From the NCBI GenBank assembly GCA_045601045.1, contig JAZRZA010000045.1, positions 1 through 64,000 of the forward strand: a DNA stretch of 64,000 bases, in the 5' to 3' direction. The position numbers were made by a program, and so were the translations under genes. This DNA comes from UBA1181 sp045601045. Lineage in GTDB: Bacteria; Bacteroidota; Bacteroidia; Bacteroidales; Paludibacteraceae. Position 1 is the first letter of the stretch; each line of letters starts with the position of its first letter. The notes under the pieces are model-generated. The model was not told the DNA's origin. It made no database searches and saw only the letters and a program-made list of their open reading frames with translations. Shown one piece after another: positions 24,201 to 27,028 of this stretch.

Positions 24201-25336
24201 ACCAACGACGCGTCACATTTGGATCCGTAATCTATACTATAATCTACATTTACTATCTGTTTCTTTACGTAAGATTTACATCCGCCCCAGTTGGTACATC
24301 TGTATTCCTCGCAAACATCTGCATAACCTCCTGTACAATCATCTACTTTCTGCTTTTTACAATCTTGCTTCCATTCATCGCAGACTTTTTCCCAACGTCC
24401 TCCCCATCCCCATGAGATCCATTCGTCGTGGCTAGTTTTACAGTTTTTGAGTTGTGGGTCGTGTGTTTTTTCTGTACATACTTCTTTTTCCACTTTTCCC
24501 CAACCCAAACATTTGTCCTTAATTAGGTTTATACAATCTGAAGGATCTCTCTCTATACATTCCCATTCATCACACTCATCAGTTTCTACCCATTTTGTGG
24601 TCTCTGTCCGGTTTAGACCATAAGCATTCGCTAGTTTTAGTCTTGGATCGTTTGATTTGTATGATGTGGAGATACATAAAGTTTCGGGCACGGCTTCCTT
24701 TGTGTAAACGTTTATCGAAAATCGCGGTTTCCCTTCATCATGATGCACGATATTCTTATCATTCTGAATGATCACGGCATAGTTTATGGTGAGAAGAGAT
24801 GAATTTTCTGTGACGGTGAATTCGTAGACACTCTTCTCCGCCATTGCTCTTTTCTTTCTACTGTTCGCGTCATATAAATCGTAGTAAAACTCGGTTCCAT
24901 AGTCGTCGTTGCTTGCACCAATCTTCATAGATTGTCCATATCCGCTTGGAACTATCTTTATGTTATCGCAGGCCAAATTCTGGTCGTAGCCCGAACTGGC
25001 GGCCACTTCAAAAGCTCCACGGTTGTCTTTGATGACTGATCCAGAAATGTTTTCTGTCCATAACTCCAGGTCATCAGATGTTGTTACGGGGACATTGGTT
25101 GAAGCATTGTCGTTGATGATAAGTTTGTCGGAAGTGGACATTTGCTTGACATTGTCATAGTCCTTCGGTCCGTAGTATCCGTACCATCTTTTCCATCCTT
25201 CGAATGTTCCTTTCTCGAAGCTAAGGTTTGGGGTGTCCTCGTTCCTTGTCGCAGCGAAAACTGTTATGGATGAGAGGGTGGCCAATATAGTTAAAAGGCT
25301 TAATCTAAGCAATTTACATACTTGATTTGCTATCAT
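290..25336 (-). CDS. Giant secreted multi-module Ig/PKD-like protein with T9SS type B sorting domain
   Basis: An 8,348-residue open frame without interruption. Residues 1 to about 29 are a signal peptide (VFA-A cleavage region). Residues about 30-570 form a unique N-terminal region containing a Cys- and Trp-rich stretch (about 245-365). A degenerate PKD-like segment (SFFGGDGKYE, near 622) follows. The rest is a long series of modules of about 72-90 residues, each with a conserved early Cys (CxG), a central Tyr-x-Trp and a late GC, which suggests one disulfide per module. From length I estimate 90-100 modules; I did not count them. The last 95 or so residues (APNAFTPNDDGLNE onward, ending KRGTVTLIR) match the gliding-motility-associated type B C-terminal domain, so export through the type IX system and cell-surface attachment or release are expected. 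Such proteins are usually adhesins or surface filaments; no catalytic domain is seen. A divergent paralog begins at 60914. Confidence 0.93.
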   Translation of the reverse strand: MIANQVCKLLRLSLLTILATLSSITVFAATRNEDTPNLSFEKGTFEGWKRWYGYYGPKDYDNVKQMSTSDKLIINDNASTNVPVTTSDDLELWTENISGSVIKDNRGAFEVAASSGYDQNLACDNIKIVPSGYGQSMKIGASNDDYGTEFYYDLYDANSRKKRAMAEKSVYEFTVTENSSLLTINYAVIIQNDKNIVHHDEGKPRFSINVYTKEAVPETLCISTSYKSNDPRLKLANAYGLNRTETTKWVETDECDEWECIERDPSDCINLIKDKCLGWGKVEKEVCTEKTHDPQLKNCKTSHDEWISWGWGGRWEKVCDEWKQDCKKQKVDDCTGGYADVCEEYRCTNWGGCKSYVKKQIVNVDYSIDYGSKCDASLVQSLLGEMYYDGWKTLTYDLRKYIGKTIVLEVFNRDCLEMLPRCENANNHGAGKQRLNTWTGTKTDVTDKTFTATCSVCNQKRTFVHSLTAGFHRTYAYFNASSQKMELKIKNCGNVGQPATITAPEGFDVYKWTREGKTGEFVTKTESPNICNIPYEDIKDGVNYYCTMYNTAKNDAKVEACTKIIEPFRLSTNPITVDFTTDLACYNQVQFNNLSKTNEVTMADGTKKKNDEITYQVWSFFGGDGKYETGELNPNFIFNCKDDEGCTNTTKLTVVTLNDCRVEINKPIQVHKRPEVIIRGAGSVCYGDSTMLMLDSESYPASELAPGDYYEYAWENEAGDVLKKERGADGRWFWAKPSNGTARYTLKIYHNELSESGKDVTCIYAGTHDVSVIEKPVAKITIANMYTPNGEIKQVDLCKNTTAILSGSSTMQNCLFGWAKGEVLNMDDINLKLGTDNGTRIDTTDIMLSDTTKFYLLVEAENGCYQIDSIQLNAMPLPKLTITADNKTRENGYVEICEGESTVLKISGKDGNNEAINNFVWTTPNQGQPTLEVITATPAEDNAYFKDGKYIYKYEVSGSDKLGCTAQDSIYIYMYKKPTISFNEFSGICAGEEFTLKVSGVDSIVVDNTLQAGTTATPATAPIEAKLTANEAKRFYAVEGIKINGDITCKSSNEFSINVLAAPKISILGLTTICKGTKLSLSADGANTYKWWNDKNKTPKEGTTYEEENPSDGWYYVEGTQSGSSACKSTDSVEVKIHEAPALEITYDPAPVCVGGTKELNATKTDGSDPTGFRQFNWSNGSVGEKITVAVYTEDVAGETITVTGYDDYNCPSQAQATLFTKPYPVLTTQASSNNCEDGEAIITLKGADTYYYQKSVISENNDPNVAYSWTINNIGKAGTKEYLITGSLNGCETEEYVQVNVLEAPALAITGIEGGICEGGQATLSVTGGILGGEYKWEYRKAGSSDSWTVITDNKSNEITVDPSEDTEYKVSGFGSNGCIGTSSPATLVVSKIPTITITRDVASTDSCENSIVKLIAEGAGENGTYSWSITSTEGGKTIANATGKNVNFPLSENANIMVVGSTENMCSSSATKTITVYPYPDFNMEKEFACYGEDIPMKIVNKHDADTITWIPDPNYSNMTGKYSGYQKYTFTDEQPKSNLSIYKIKAIATSEMGCKKEKSFNLSVVSRPNIYITGKNEYCEGEDVSLTAKGGATYEWDNGITVTAEYDSVAKIGREKFTVIGTDSRGCYSEATYSIVVNSKPTISIKNKESIEKSICYGDAVTLEAEGGNSYTWRQIIDTESSNYPCSSCQSINPVIKNDVKFIVTGINDKSCAGEDFIDFTVKQKPSLVFKAQKDTVCQNESTTITVSDVNQNVYTWGYESTLKNVTSDNKSLQFNTGELTNAVNYVITAQSLAGCTAQGNITVEVYSGEAIGINNGLGFVCEGEVAELSAIGSDNLNYTWVPEAGKTVSYIDATTPQSRTIRVNISESTKFTLQATDAHNCVAKSEAKNMEVKNKPEIVVAQVPVSTVCTGRNVKLSVAGAASNTTPMKSDGWVWYDVDKNNLQNKSNTYNIAELNGSTDFYVQGTDQNGCVSEEKKHTILTTGAPEFEIKVDKEEVCKNDKVKFSIETSDADIISYIWENGKGTGITFDTTLSVAKDYTIKATLGNGKCTTTKSKTVKVNDIPRVSITSVSGKNNICEGDSIILQANVTNADITKVTYIWNNATWNNGKTESAYQAKYIAPGNTNKIVSQVEVQEGICKSSPATFNVNVNSLPNVKILSENGVCVGTTVELIASGVDTKNYTWAQDGDNVGGGSTYKPTIYTNTTFSLKGIDANGCIGEDSKVVKANPIPSFTAEAPAVCEGQKGTILFNDTANVKSFTVTRTNLNETIIAPNTKFIESQGQREPVVYTVYATSAENCKSDYKSVTMDVSASPNVQIESNPINQQICLGESVTLTATGAKRYEWDGLTSEVADNSVVTVTPATPGEHTYTVTGFGGNDCPREATITIKVHAIPVIKDIATVKVCGGEIATLHAEKENGEGSMQFIWENENTVLTGEYIYPVVNEAMTFSVHGIDENNCESAPKEAKALLDTKPKALFTEPTVCEGDAAMVTFTDKNNDGISSVQLQGKDATIGDMVNFGVINETQTYNLTVYGNNGCQSDTFVTINVEKKPVISFEPATDDQMSQVCVGDVFTLTVHAENAKYEWYSPNTGDYDVLGFNYEYIEFFPESKREDKNNPYEFVVTATSNSSLGCSSKATYKVLAFDKTPNKIDGDSAQCINNNLTLKSFKESFMSYSWTEAGNEDFVISSNKSITEKIDGDKDYKLVATDENGCVTTSYLHVTAVPVPSFELVPDEVCSGETSTTKVKVTEPNVTYNWLNKGVGPDVTEKLTASYTYSVTGTYTYRNDEGEIVKQCVSDPVKTTTIVNPLPNFSIITDNTHNNTVCDGESIVLSVSGQYNSYDWRKGSATGSKDGIVVNNSNQQKCTITPDGTNISYFVTVKDDKQCSNTKSIIASSVKQENPTFEYKNAACPGSVVTIEANAEGATQYEWWNNDKNTKVGTGKNFSVAVDDIKGHDTTLFVVATNFIGCKSDMTPAKVVKANKPTFELESPAYVCAGTKPTIKLHGAYYYRWDSEGNYSGTGDGTKSDEDRGAIFQETETLTSDKIYTITAWNDEKTCQDTKEITVPVKQKPTIGIKDENGNQTSASICIDNSIDLQAVTNDTHNPSYEWSATSYTWNSSDNKRSTVQLTATDKEVSQYVVSLKVTDGDTKCASTTDFYVNINPLPIVQIIPDENPVCYGSNMVLRANSVFKSYDWSASNADGSKKGTTLGSGNDYTIMSLTETQKIRLEVADDNNCHNATTLDVETKPFPTVKAVSNPICYNGYPTIQITESNADTYMWPDGTTTISNELPNWTSQAKLTGDKTFTISVVKDGCRKDNISVFTEVHKPTELSFKVNGEATNGRATMVCKNQPLTIGISNSGLNAITWINESKNGAEITDQITTGKIYKVSAIDANNCPAEGSQTINVYQTSTVTINGENEVCQGGSITFKASGSETYSWTISPKDAGIISCNTTDSSEIVVNKIKEAFSISASGVDQNGCASNASAPKSVNVKNAPTINITGIPTNGVICSGEAVNMKASTNGEYIKWTTGNGIISESEVQTQLTTSKGSKRVENYQIEAKLGNCSADSIVRINVNPRPELVISTAGAICEGEKTTVAVKEVYGANVTYTWRKDQNDFTTYPSGDTISVNKGGKYYVSAKMNDSDTQCSSDETEIVINEVALPTVSLAQEGNLCNGNTITLTASGNGQNPTWYYVSQGKESDMSIAEGNKIQPIITQDTSFTVITSITQSFTNTTLVCKNSATIDLAMNPDPTFNFEAPTVCYDQPMTIKVKSKESDNHYEWSWNGGSQQLSGTSQTISNMQGSYIFKVKATSSKGCEITKDTTVEINALPIIKGIVGENIICEEDQTKTLTVECDDPASIKRYVWSASNTSDFMPKAGDETQIVMTPLINYMEKQITYNVEVTDKNDCVSSKSYEVDVKPTPVIKFIPETNCPNEATNVVATTTNNLEDVTYTWYESNNGEKGAMVSVGDKLEKEISQNTEFIVVANTPFDCERQEPVTVEVLPMPIITFEGNNVICEGEATEITIINSNDKVNASYYWQELDPTKSVAKQKLSPKATTTYNIKVITGTGNCTVDTFVTVTVKPRPVVTINGMRNGDDNVCAGSPYALGANVSNVAGNIRYCWDENCLNASDDNIHYNSDKDTLSIQSVSKVSSTLYQVVAQDEATQCYDTTTFTIYSLPNPEVKIADVAPVCEGNEATIEISSPNKDYEYVWSHGKTGASITEKIDVKSKFSVTCTNPTNGCSSKDEIEVDTKPYPIIQLSATDITQCKDSEFNVKASITNYTLGSDTTFTWRKENDINFIQIGSSLNDKITEGTKYTVTVEMAECQSTETVNTNYYPTPSVAIDGDKSVCENGDAEMSVTINGTDDSYEINWIYQKSSDSDAWNNLEPKDATKKSVTAKDLAYSDKGYTFIATATGANNCPGSSDPFTISTWNNPIVTITSKDFECKDADVQMTASMNNGNGSYTWNINGKEETGAAVQFKLEENTTVSVVGRDDNGCPGTETKSIKVLDNPTITIDGTPSFCENDPNGATLTFKGATSYDFGNGMKSASQTEAVTNVFKPTKTQDYTILYSLTYNTEKITCTGSEIVTIEVNPLPDVRINGELAGTASVCEGSTIELKATSGLTKYNWTVSSFNGETSYSSDKETLTLKVDANTQPIDVTLTAHTIDTDCSNSATYTINVNSKPAFTLSAKDAVCENSNVELTVTSKPGAEAISSLDWGALSSSRNAKNITVPTTQSAGQKENYKVTATSAAGCTYTDSVYVEIKARPSMTLTAKDICENGTASIQFKSKDTKSFTVDGKAITLGSDSVWHESGVARQAGIHTLTVKAINDYCETEEQVNFNVINLPNVKITAPAFLCKNNPEATLIASNADSYQWRVFDESSSKFVDIPGETNQSLTIVPPSMSDVTLRYALEVTVGECKNSDSVDIQVFNTPEFTMNKELIIVCEGTDKVLEFSDGSNVGTWTWSTGAKNTPSITLNNITEEKNISVVAETQYGCKATKSFIIKPKAYPTFRKVGPDFVCKGSEAKINIYALDESYMPLADYIWRGNVRPTYIEWGNTISIKEVINTKTDFEISLENNYREARDTTNDGINNPDFFSNELTCQSKEIITVDIWDLPVISVNGGKADTTICDKSNVVLSAHSSDIKNDGWQWKSETANLTAESANATNSTTTVAPHNDTKYIVIAENNNGCIDSTDFNIYVNQLPTFTLNTPLTVCDGADTIATVQANKELLYQWEEGAGFSTAQTFNIYNITADKTMTVIAKDENGCESDPVAKTIQWMPNPKIEFVDPVYNVCYGRDVTLTVTDKTAGGENNTYIWMNDISNAGESFSKQNLTEFTTFTVEGKRGQCVQTQTWNVDVWSLPNVKIDLSPSTAVCYDESVNLSGSGAIKYAWKEMDGEVSNNAADYTSSKDTTFNHLTTPRMIYLWGMDANGCTNKDNISININKLPVFTLSGDTIACEGSEVTMTAQKDASTVGGLNYRWSNKKDETLGQNDELRINITRDTMLYVTATNSEGCENRDSIKVIMKKYPNIRAVKDTQNVCKNDEAVLSVTTDMAGVVFEWKDARTGTQVTDGLSDNNRTLTQSISSYKEYTARAIKAYPIFNNEERQCISDTTFKITPWELPIIRLKGQDEVCAGESVTLKAEGGVANKYQWSYEYQESNTTVRVDTTLLDPTAVTDSLKPVPMRDLVTYRVQGQDDKTCKNNAEFQVRRNILPDFKILADEEVCENTTTTLKVQASISYNYKWDENGYRTNISHDYFITGDTTITIYAIDNKTLCEQSHSHAISSKKHPEILIEADDYTCMNTATTFKSNNTDAQTTYSWYEGMDKTLNPLKVGNEMTTNPLKAESWFYVEAAKKYDKTTCYSDTAFRVQMLQLPNIKIEEGNNIAVCKTKSVTLHAINGDPDKYAWDTNDQSLVSDQAQYTFVPSAQGEKHSLLGGKTYTYDKDYVCYNSDETTITLNELPVFAIEGPNDACENDKISLSGSSKDNLSYEWTDTKGNRISSLKSHVFNITKDTTVRLVAYNAFGCDDNHDYDVKMHRFPVLVKDTVSTNVCKNDKALLQIHHEDDADIKQVSYQWNDWGEANAILNTNTITPTVSKQTQYTVTVANIVDESHGIVCKTTERYTVNTWDLPTIIVENISVCPDSSATLEVNSPSIIEKFSWVGTTVEGTTYKTPAITQDTIFKVLGVDNNKCVGEGTAIVSLHELPQFSLSDNGPVCRGSQITIEADNLGLEYNWNDLKGFRSDRTFSKDLYNQETISVWGRSSYGCMRQESITVNVKDIPELTLKLTNEQGKEINYVCHGDQMTLTASGANGGYTWAKDGSELQNEKGKNQIVLNNLTVPVNVTLKGESNQCESVIDTMINIWSLPTIQIEALYADVCVGKKDSLYAKGGREGLYQWSGPEINGTGVVWNGSSVENMSDDKIEILLDSKTNQPFMAKYTVKGTDENGCKGTGSIDIKVNELPTVNIDGDLLVCHGTEANLMAAGTAESFIWNVEGDESYLSTANPIITKDNTKVTLVGTDNNGCEAETSVLVNTKPNPIILVSTNTGVDTVCKNDAVRIDLKAVDNKGNDMSANAVWEWQNENTNSFWVETISNKKNYNVRVGVNDCYHDTTFSINVWPLPIFEIKSEDAICINGTVSLNAEDDKNGNGPLSYQWSKTTQGGSGTTSIINGNNTNTLVDTPNETMRYAAIGTDKHDCKSTAYHVVRVDTLPTDIKIITYPSDSICSGEDVTMKVTGSAIDYTWSIGDELLTSGEELTYKIQNNDITFTIKGRNANGCEWTIQKKIYKKDLPVIRVEEKPDYVCYNTEAYIRISGADTYLWDNKAVEDHTSEILTMDRTFKVKGYKNGCESSPIDIFVPVKSRPTILITADKPENEICYNDSITLIGNGGKSGTYEWENGTYTTDKITVSPKETKTYTLTGKDEFGCENSNEYKVIVHELPKLHIEAAIDRICEGDIDTLWVVNDNPKDAKGGQVSFKSYSWGDGETVEKITSSVKTTKTFDVIVQDIYGCINTATKEIETKPYPKLNVTAPDYVCLGDQADISITGAGTYNWADGSHADKFSNDLKRDTTYSVTGDLEGCKSDTIFSVAVRPLPNVWISSNVDAICLKESITMKANGASTYLWSARDVNTNKNNGETTTVIPNKANQTFDYFVIGTDEFGCKNNDTFHVTVYPLPTIEIHGATEICQGDMDTLWVTGNASRYTWTNTGEQTDTIYPIVDTKTTYNITAESNMGCTAKEKITVSVKPYPTITINAPKYVCYGEKAILEANGANSYIWQNNPSLNTKRLTEVPEKGKSYTVNGTTNGCTSEANVYVDVNPLPYVWITGEESICYGDNTTLSANGATTYLWSTRQIDEHITVSPTDTSKVAKFSVIGTDAYGCKSSDTFSIVVHPLPDVKILGDNSTCNGDATHLEAVGAKEYVWNTSEQGAHIYPIITSNKTFTVEGTDEHGCKNTFDKTVTRKYYPVLSYTAPSAVCDGSEVTITVTGASKYAWSGTPTLEAKAGVMKDTIHQRTIYTVSGEENGCTTTREIIIDKYELPTIWVNGPAISCQGSQMKLTATGGNTYTWTWDNNIYRNASISDKPEKTTTYKVVGIDSHKCSNTAEHTVVVNPAPKFTIDGATEVCEGTATTLTAVSENNAQLSYSWSNGAGTPSITPMINTTTKFVIVGKDANDCESTITHTVVSQKIPVVTWNGKTTLCQNKNLTLTATGAKSYIWTCSEKPNTTMSTTNVMTDYPSTSAVYTLIGSSNGCSADPINIPVNVLPNPSMTFQGNTTICEGNQLILTAYGASQYQWSTGSVNKTMTTTPPAGDTIITVTGTDNNRCQTTLEIPVKVHSAPIFTVEGNTNVCQGEYTTLVANGNAQTYYWGYQTPIYDKNISNNGTPIAVQIETPTYIFAKGVDINGCESEISLPISLLTPPIVKYDGNTTVCLGESIELQASGNAKKYYWSTDGGVTKIEGNPLRFTPDGVTRILLSGEAENGCIASEEFFITTNVAPNVEIYGDSVICEGQTATLIADGAANFIWREAETNKVEDGRVITRTGLTPGQNKFYITGTTENDCKNTKEFTLLVHENPTIKIHDTITGCPMTETIAELSVREPNILWCEWNSYPANGDIVSNASKSVAATITEPTEVYVIATDGNGCKAYDTISVDALKFNPIKFNISKEIIDDENNTVELEGIYPITNNWSWDTDDNTADKHGSLVNYTFTNPNTRDSFLVTARAIDDNGCLYESDTIIYVWKDFWAPNAFTPNDDGLNEGFKFLGTEFMTEFHFIIYDRTGRIVFEGNDRTAKWDGKDLNGNPCGWGVYGYVVDYKSQYRGLNKSDVKRGTVTLIR
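22416..22429. repeat. (AT)7 dinucleotide tract inside the giant gene
   Basis: Seven uninterrupted AT units lie in the coding sequence at about residue 970 of the giant protein and encode a run of Tyr/Ile residues (IYIYMY on the minus strand). Slippage by one unit would shift the frame and truncate the protein before most of its modules. Confidence 0.8.
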
Positions 25337-25370
25337 AATGCTACTTTGTTTTACTTTGTTTTCAGAATTT

Positions 25371-25402
25371 CAAATGTAGAATTATTTTTCTTCATTAACA
25401 AA
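25371..25402 (-). promoter_or_regulatory. Bacteroidota-type promoter of the giant gene
   Basis: On the minus strand, TTTG (25402-25399), a 20-bp spacer and TACATTTG (25378-25371) match the Bacteroidota consensus TTTG-N19/20-TAnnTTTG exactly. The -7 element lies 35 bp upstream of the ATG at 25336, giving a short leader. Confidence 0.75.
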
Positions 25403-25548
25403 TTTTATGATATAAAAACTATCCAAAAATGTCAATCCCTTTTGGGCGAGTAGTCAATCTTACTGAAATTCTCTGCTTTTATCAGTCAGTTTCTCCTTTT
25501 GTCGAATTAAATCTTGTTCTTTTTGTTGTAAGTTATTGATATTTAAAA

Positions 25549-25588
25549 CTATAACAATGTAATAATATAACACTATAACGATATAATT
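25549..25588 (+). repeat. Upstream array of five tandem octamers (operator or centromere candidate)
   Basis: Five contiguous 8-bp units occur: CTATAACA, ATGTAATA, ATATAACA, CTATAACG and ATATAATT. More degenerate units in the same 8-bp register continue downstream (GTATAAAC at 25613, ATATAACC at 25637, CTATATAA at 25653), up to the -33 element of the following gene. Short tandem repeats with a fixed period are typical binding sites of ribbon-helix-helix proteins that partner ParA ATPases. The assignment to the product of 26471-26869 is inferred. The rest of the 25337-25765 intergenic stretch is AT-rich, with two divergent promoters and nothing else recognised. Confidence 0.7.
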
Positions 25589-25663
25589 AAATCAGAATAT
25601 CAGACCATATATGTATAAACAGATATAAATAGATATATATAACCATAAATAACTATATAAATA

Positions 25664-25695
25664 TTTGGATAGTTATATCTTTATTTCTATATTTG
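25664..25695 (+). promoter_or_regulatory. Promoter of the ParA-like gene
   Basis: TTTG (25664-25667), a 20-bp spacer and TATATTTG (25688-25695) match the Bacteroidota consensus. Transcription should start near 25702, which leaves almost no leader for an ATG at 25709 and supports the ATG at 25766 as the real start codon. Confidence 0.7.
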
Positions 25696-25765
25696 CAATG
25701 CGATAGGGATGTCTCCCTATGATGCGCTTTGTTTACAGACCTTTGCTTTTAGACTAAGACAGATT

Positions 25766-26467
25766 ATGGGTAAAATACTTCCGGGTTTGGTTGTCTCCTT
25801 CGTTTCCCAAAAGGGTGGAAGCGGAAAAACGACCTTGACGACAATGTTCGCCAATTATTTACATAGGGTAGGGAAGATGAATGGTCTTCGCTTCATTGTT
25901 GTGGATTGCGACAATGAACAGAACAGTTTATATAATATGCGTCAGAGTGATGTGGCGACATTCGGTAAGAGTTCGGAGGATTCCTATCCTGTGATGTCTG
26001 TATTCTCCCAAGAGCTGCCGAACCAATTGGGCAAGTTAAAAGAGGCGTATGATATTATTCTGATTGATTTTCCCGGAAATATGGTACAGGAGGGTGTGAT
26101 GACGCTTTACCATCTGATCGATGTCGCCTTCATTCCTTTGATCCCTTCTAAAATCGACTACAACGCGACGGAGATTTTCTACAATAAATATATGTCTATT
26201 GTGGAGAAGCGTAAAAAAGAATTTGGATTGGATACTACCTATGTGGGCGTTTTCAATCGTGTGCGCGAGCAGGTCTTGGAGTTCCGTTCGCTTTATGAGG
26301 CGAATAAGCGAGGACAGCTCTTTATGAAGTTCATCGACCGATATGTGAAGGATTCGACGGATACGCAACGCTATTTGACCACCATTGATGGTAAGGTGAA
26401 TTACGATCTTTCCAAAACGTTCGAAGAGTTATTAAATGTGATTGTGTTACATATTCAAAAACAGTAG
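25766..26467 (+). CDS. ParA/MinD-family ATPase
   Basis: The 233-residue product has the deviant Walker A motif of ParA proteins (KGGSGKT, residues 16-22), a Walker A' aspartate (VVDCDNEQN) and a Walker B-like strand (IILIDFPGN). These ATPases position DNA or protein cargo by nucleotide-dependent binding to the nucleoid and work with a small DNA-binding partner. That partner is probably the next gene, 3 nt downstream. An in-frame ATG at 25709 exists, but it lies on the promoter's expected start site and its extra 19 residues do not resemble the family. Related ParA/small-protein pairs occur in Bacteroides conjugative elements, but no transfer genes are visible here. The genomic role is unknown: plasmid-like partition of an integrated element or cargo positioning are both possible. 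Confidence 0.88.
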   Translation: MGKILPGLVVSFVSQKGGSGKTTLTTMFANYLHRVGKMNGLRFIVVDCDNEQNSLYNMRQSDVATFGKSSEDSYPVMSVFSQELPNQLGKLKEAYDIILIDFPGNMVQEGVMTLYHLIDVAFIPLIPSKIDYNATEIFYNKYMSIVEKRKKEFGLDTTYVGVFNRVREQVLEFRSLYEANKRGQLFMKFIDRYVKDSTDTQRYLTTIDGKVNYDLSKTFEELLNVIVLHIQKQ

Positions 26468-26470
26468 ATT

Positions 26471-26869
26471 ATGGCAGTTTCAAAAAATCCGATGGAGGCG
26501 TTGATCGCCGCTGCGAAAGAAAACGAAAAGCGTGAGAAAGAGAAGGCGCTTCAAGATAATGTGAATCGTGTGGCACAGCCTGTTAAGGAGGTTGCGGCCC
26601 CACAATCGGAAACTTCCGCCGAGGGGGAGAAGAGTGTCTCCAAAAAGAGTTCGGAGGATGCATTGGCCTCCTCCTTCTCCAAGTTGTTGGCGAAGTGCGA
26701 GAAGGAACCATCCGTTGTGGTACAGATCCCCACTCGTCTACATCAGGAGTTGAAGTTGATCTCTTTCCTTTCTGGTACACCTCTTAATTCTATTGTCTCT
26801 AACATTTTGGAGGAGGCGTTGGTGAAGAATGAAAAGGAGATCGCAAAACTGAAGAAGAAGATCAGGTAA
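26471..26869 (+). CDS. Small ribbon-helix-helix-like partner of ParA (DUF3408-like)
   Basis: A 132-residue protein. Residues 1 to about 75 are charged and low in complexity (Lys/Glu/Ser/Ala-rich), probably a flexible tail that contacts the ATPase. The C-terminal part has a beta strand followed by two helices (VVVQIPTRLHQELK, then LSGTPLNSIVSNILEEAL), the pattern of a ribbon-helix-helix DNA-binding fold, and ends in a Lys-rich helix. It follows the ParA gene by 3 nt and is followed by a terminator. The two octamer arrays flanking the pair are the natural candidate binding sites, which would make it both the centromere-binding protein and an autorepressor. The fold is inferred from the sequence pattern; the name DUF3408 is a tentative comparison. 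Confidence 0.7.
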   Translation: MAVSKNPMEALIAAAKENEKREKEKALQDNVNRVAQPVKEVAAPQSETSAEGEKSVSKKSSEDALASSFSKLLAKCEKEPSVVVQIPTRLHQELKLISFLSGTPLNSIVSNILEEALVKNEKEIAKLKKKIR

Positions 26870-26905
26870 GACTGATATATTATATTAGGGTTAATAATAG
26901 AAAGG

Positions 26906-26931
26906 AAAAGGTGGCCGAATGACCACCTTTT
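26906..26931. terminator. Terminator after the ParA/RHH operon
   Basis: A perfect 9-bp stem (AAAAGGTGG / CCACCTTTT) with an 8-nt loop lies 36 bp after the stop codon of the RHH-like gene. The flanking A and T runs let it act in both directions, so it may also stop the convergent kinase transcript. Confidence 0.8.
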
Positions 26932-26934
26932 CTT

Positions 26935-27006
26935 GTATCATGATATAATGTTATAACGCTATAATGTTATATTGTTATAATGATATATAATTATGACGTT
27001 ATGAAA
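26935..27006 (+). repeat. Downstream array of nine tandem octamers
   Basis: Nine contiguous 8-bp units fit a consensus close to NTATAAYG: GTATCATG, ATATAATG, TTATAACG, CTATAATG, TTATATTG, TTATAATG, ATATATAA, TTATGACG and TTATGAAA. The same core is found in the array upstream of the ParA-like gene, in the same orientation. It lies directly after the operon terminator and just beyond the stop codon of the convergent kinase gene, so it is not a promoter region. A partition-site (parS-like) function is the simplest reading. Confidence 0.75.
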
Positions 27007-27028
27007 TTCTCTCTTTTACGAGTCGCTT

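Noticed and set aside
290..25336. CRISPR array or simple tandem repeat in the 25-kb region
   Set aside because: The repetition is at protein level, with divergent DNA units of about 220 bp and an unbroken reading frame, not short identical repeats with spacers.
25541..25690. Replication origin with iterons
   Set aside because: The tandem octamers could suggest iterons, but no replication initiator gene is nearby and a ParA/RHH pair explains them better.
25709..25765. N-terminal 19-residue extension of the ParA-like protein
   Set aside because: The ATG lies at the expected transcription start of a consensus promoter, and the extension does not resemble the family; the ATG at 25766 gives a normal ParA N terminus.
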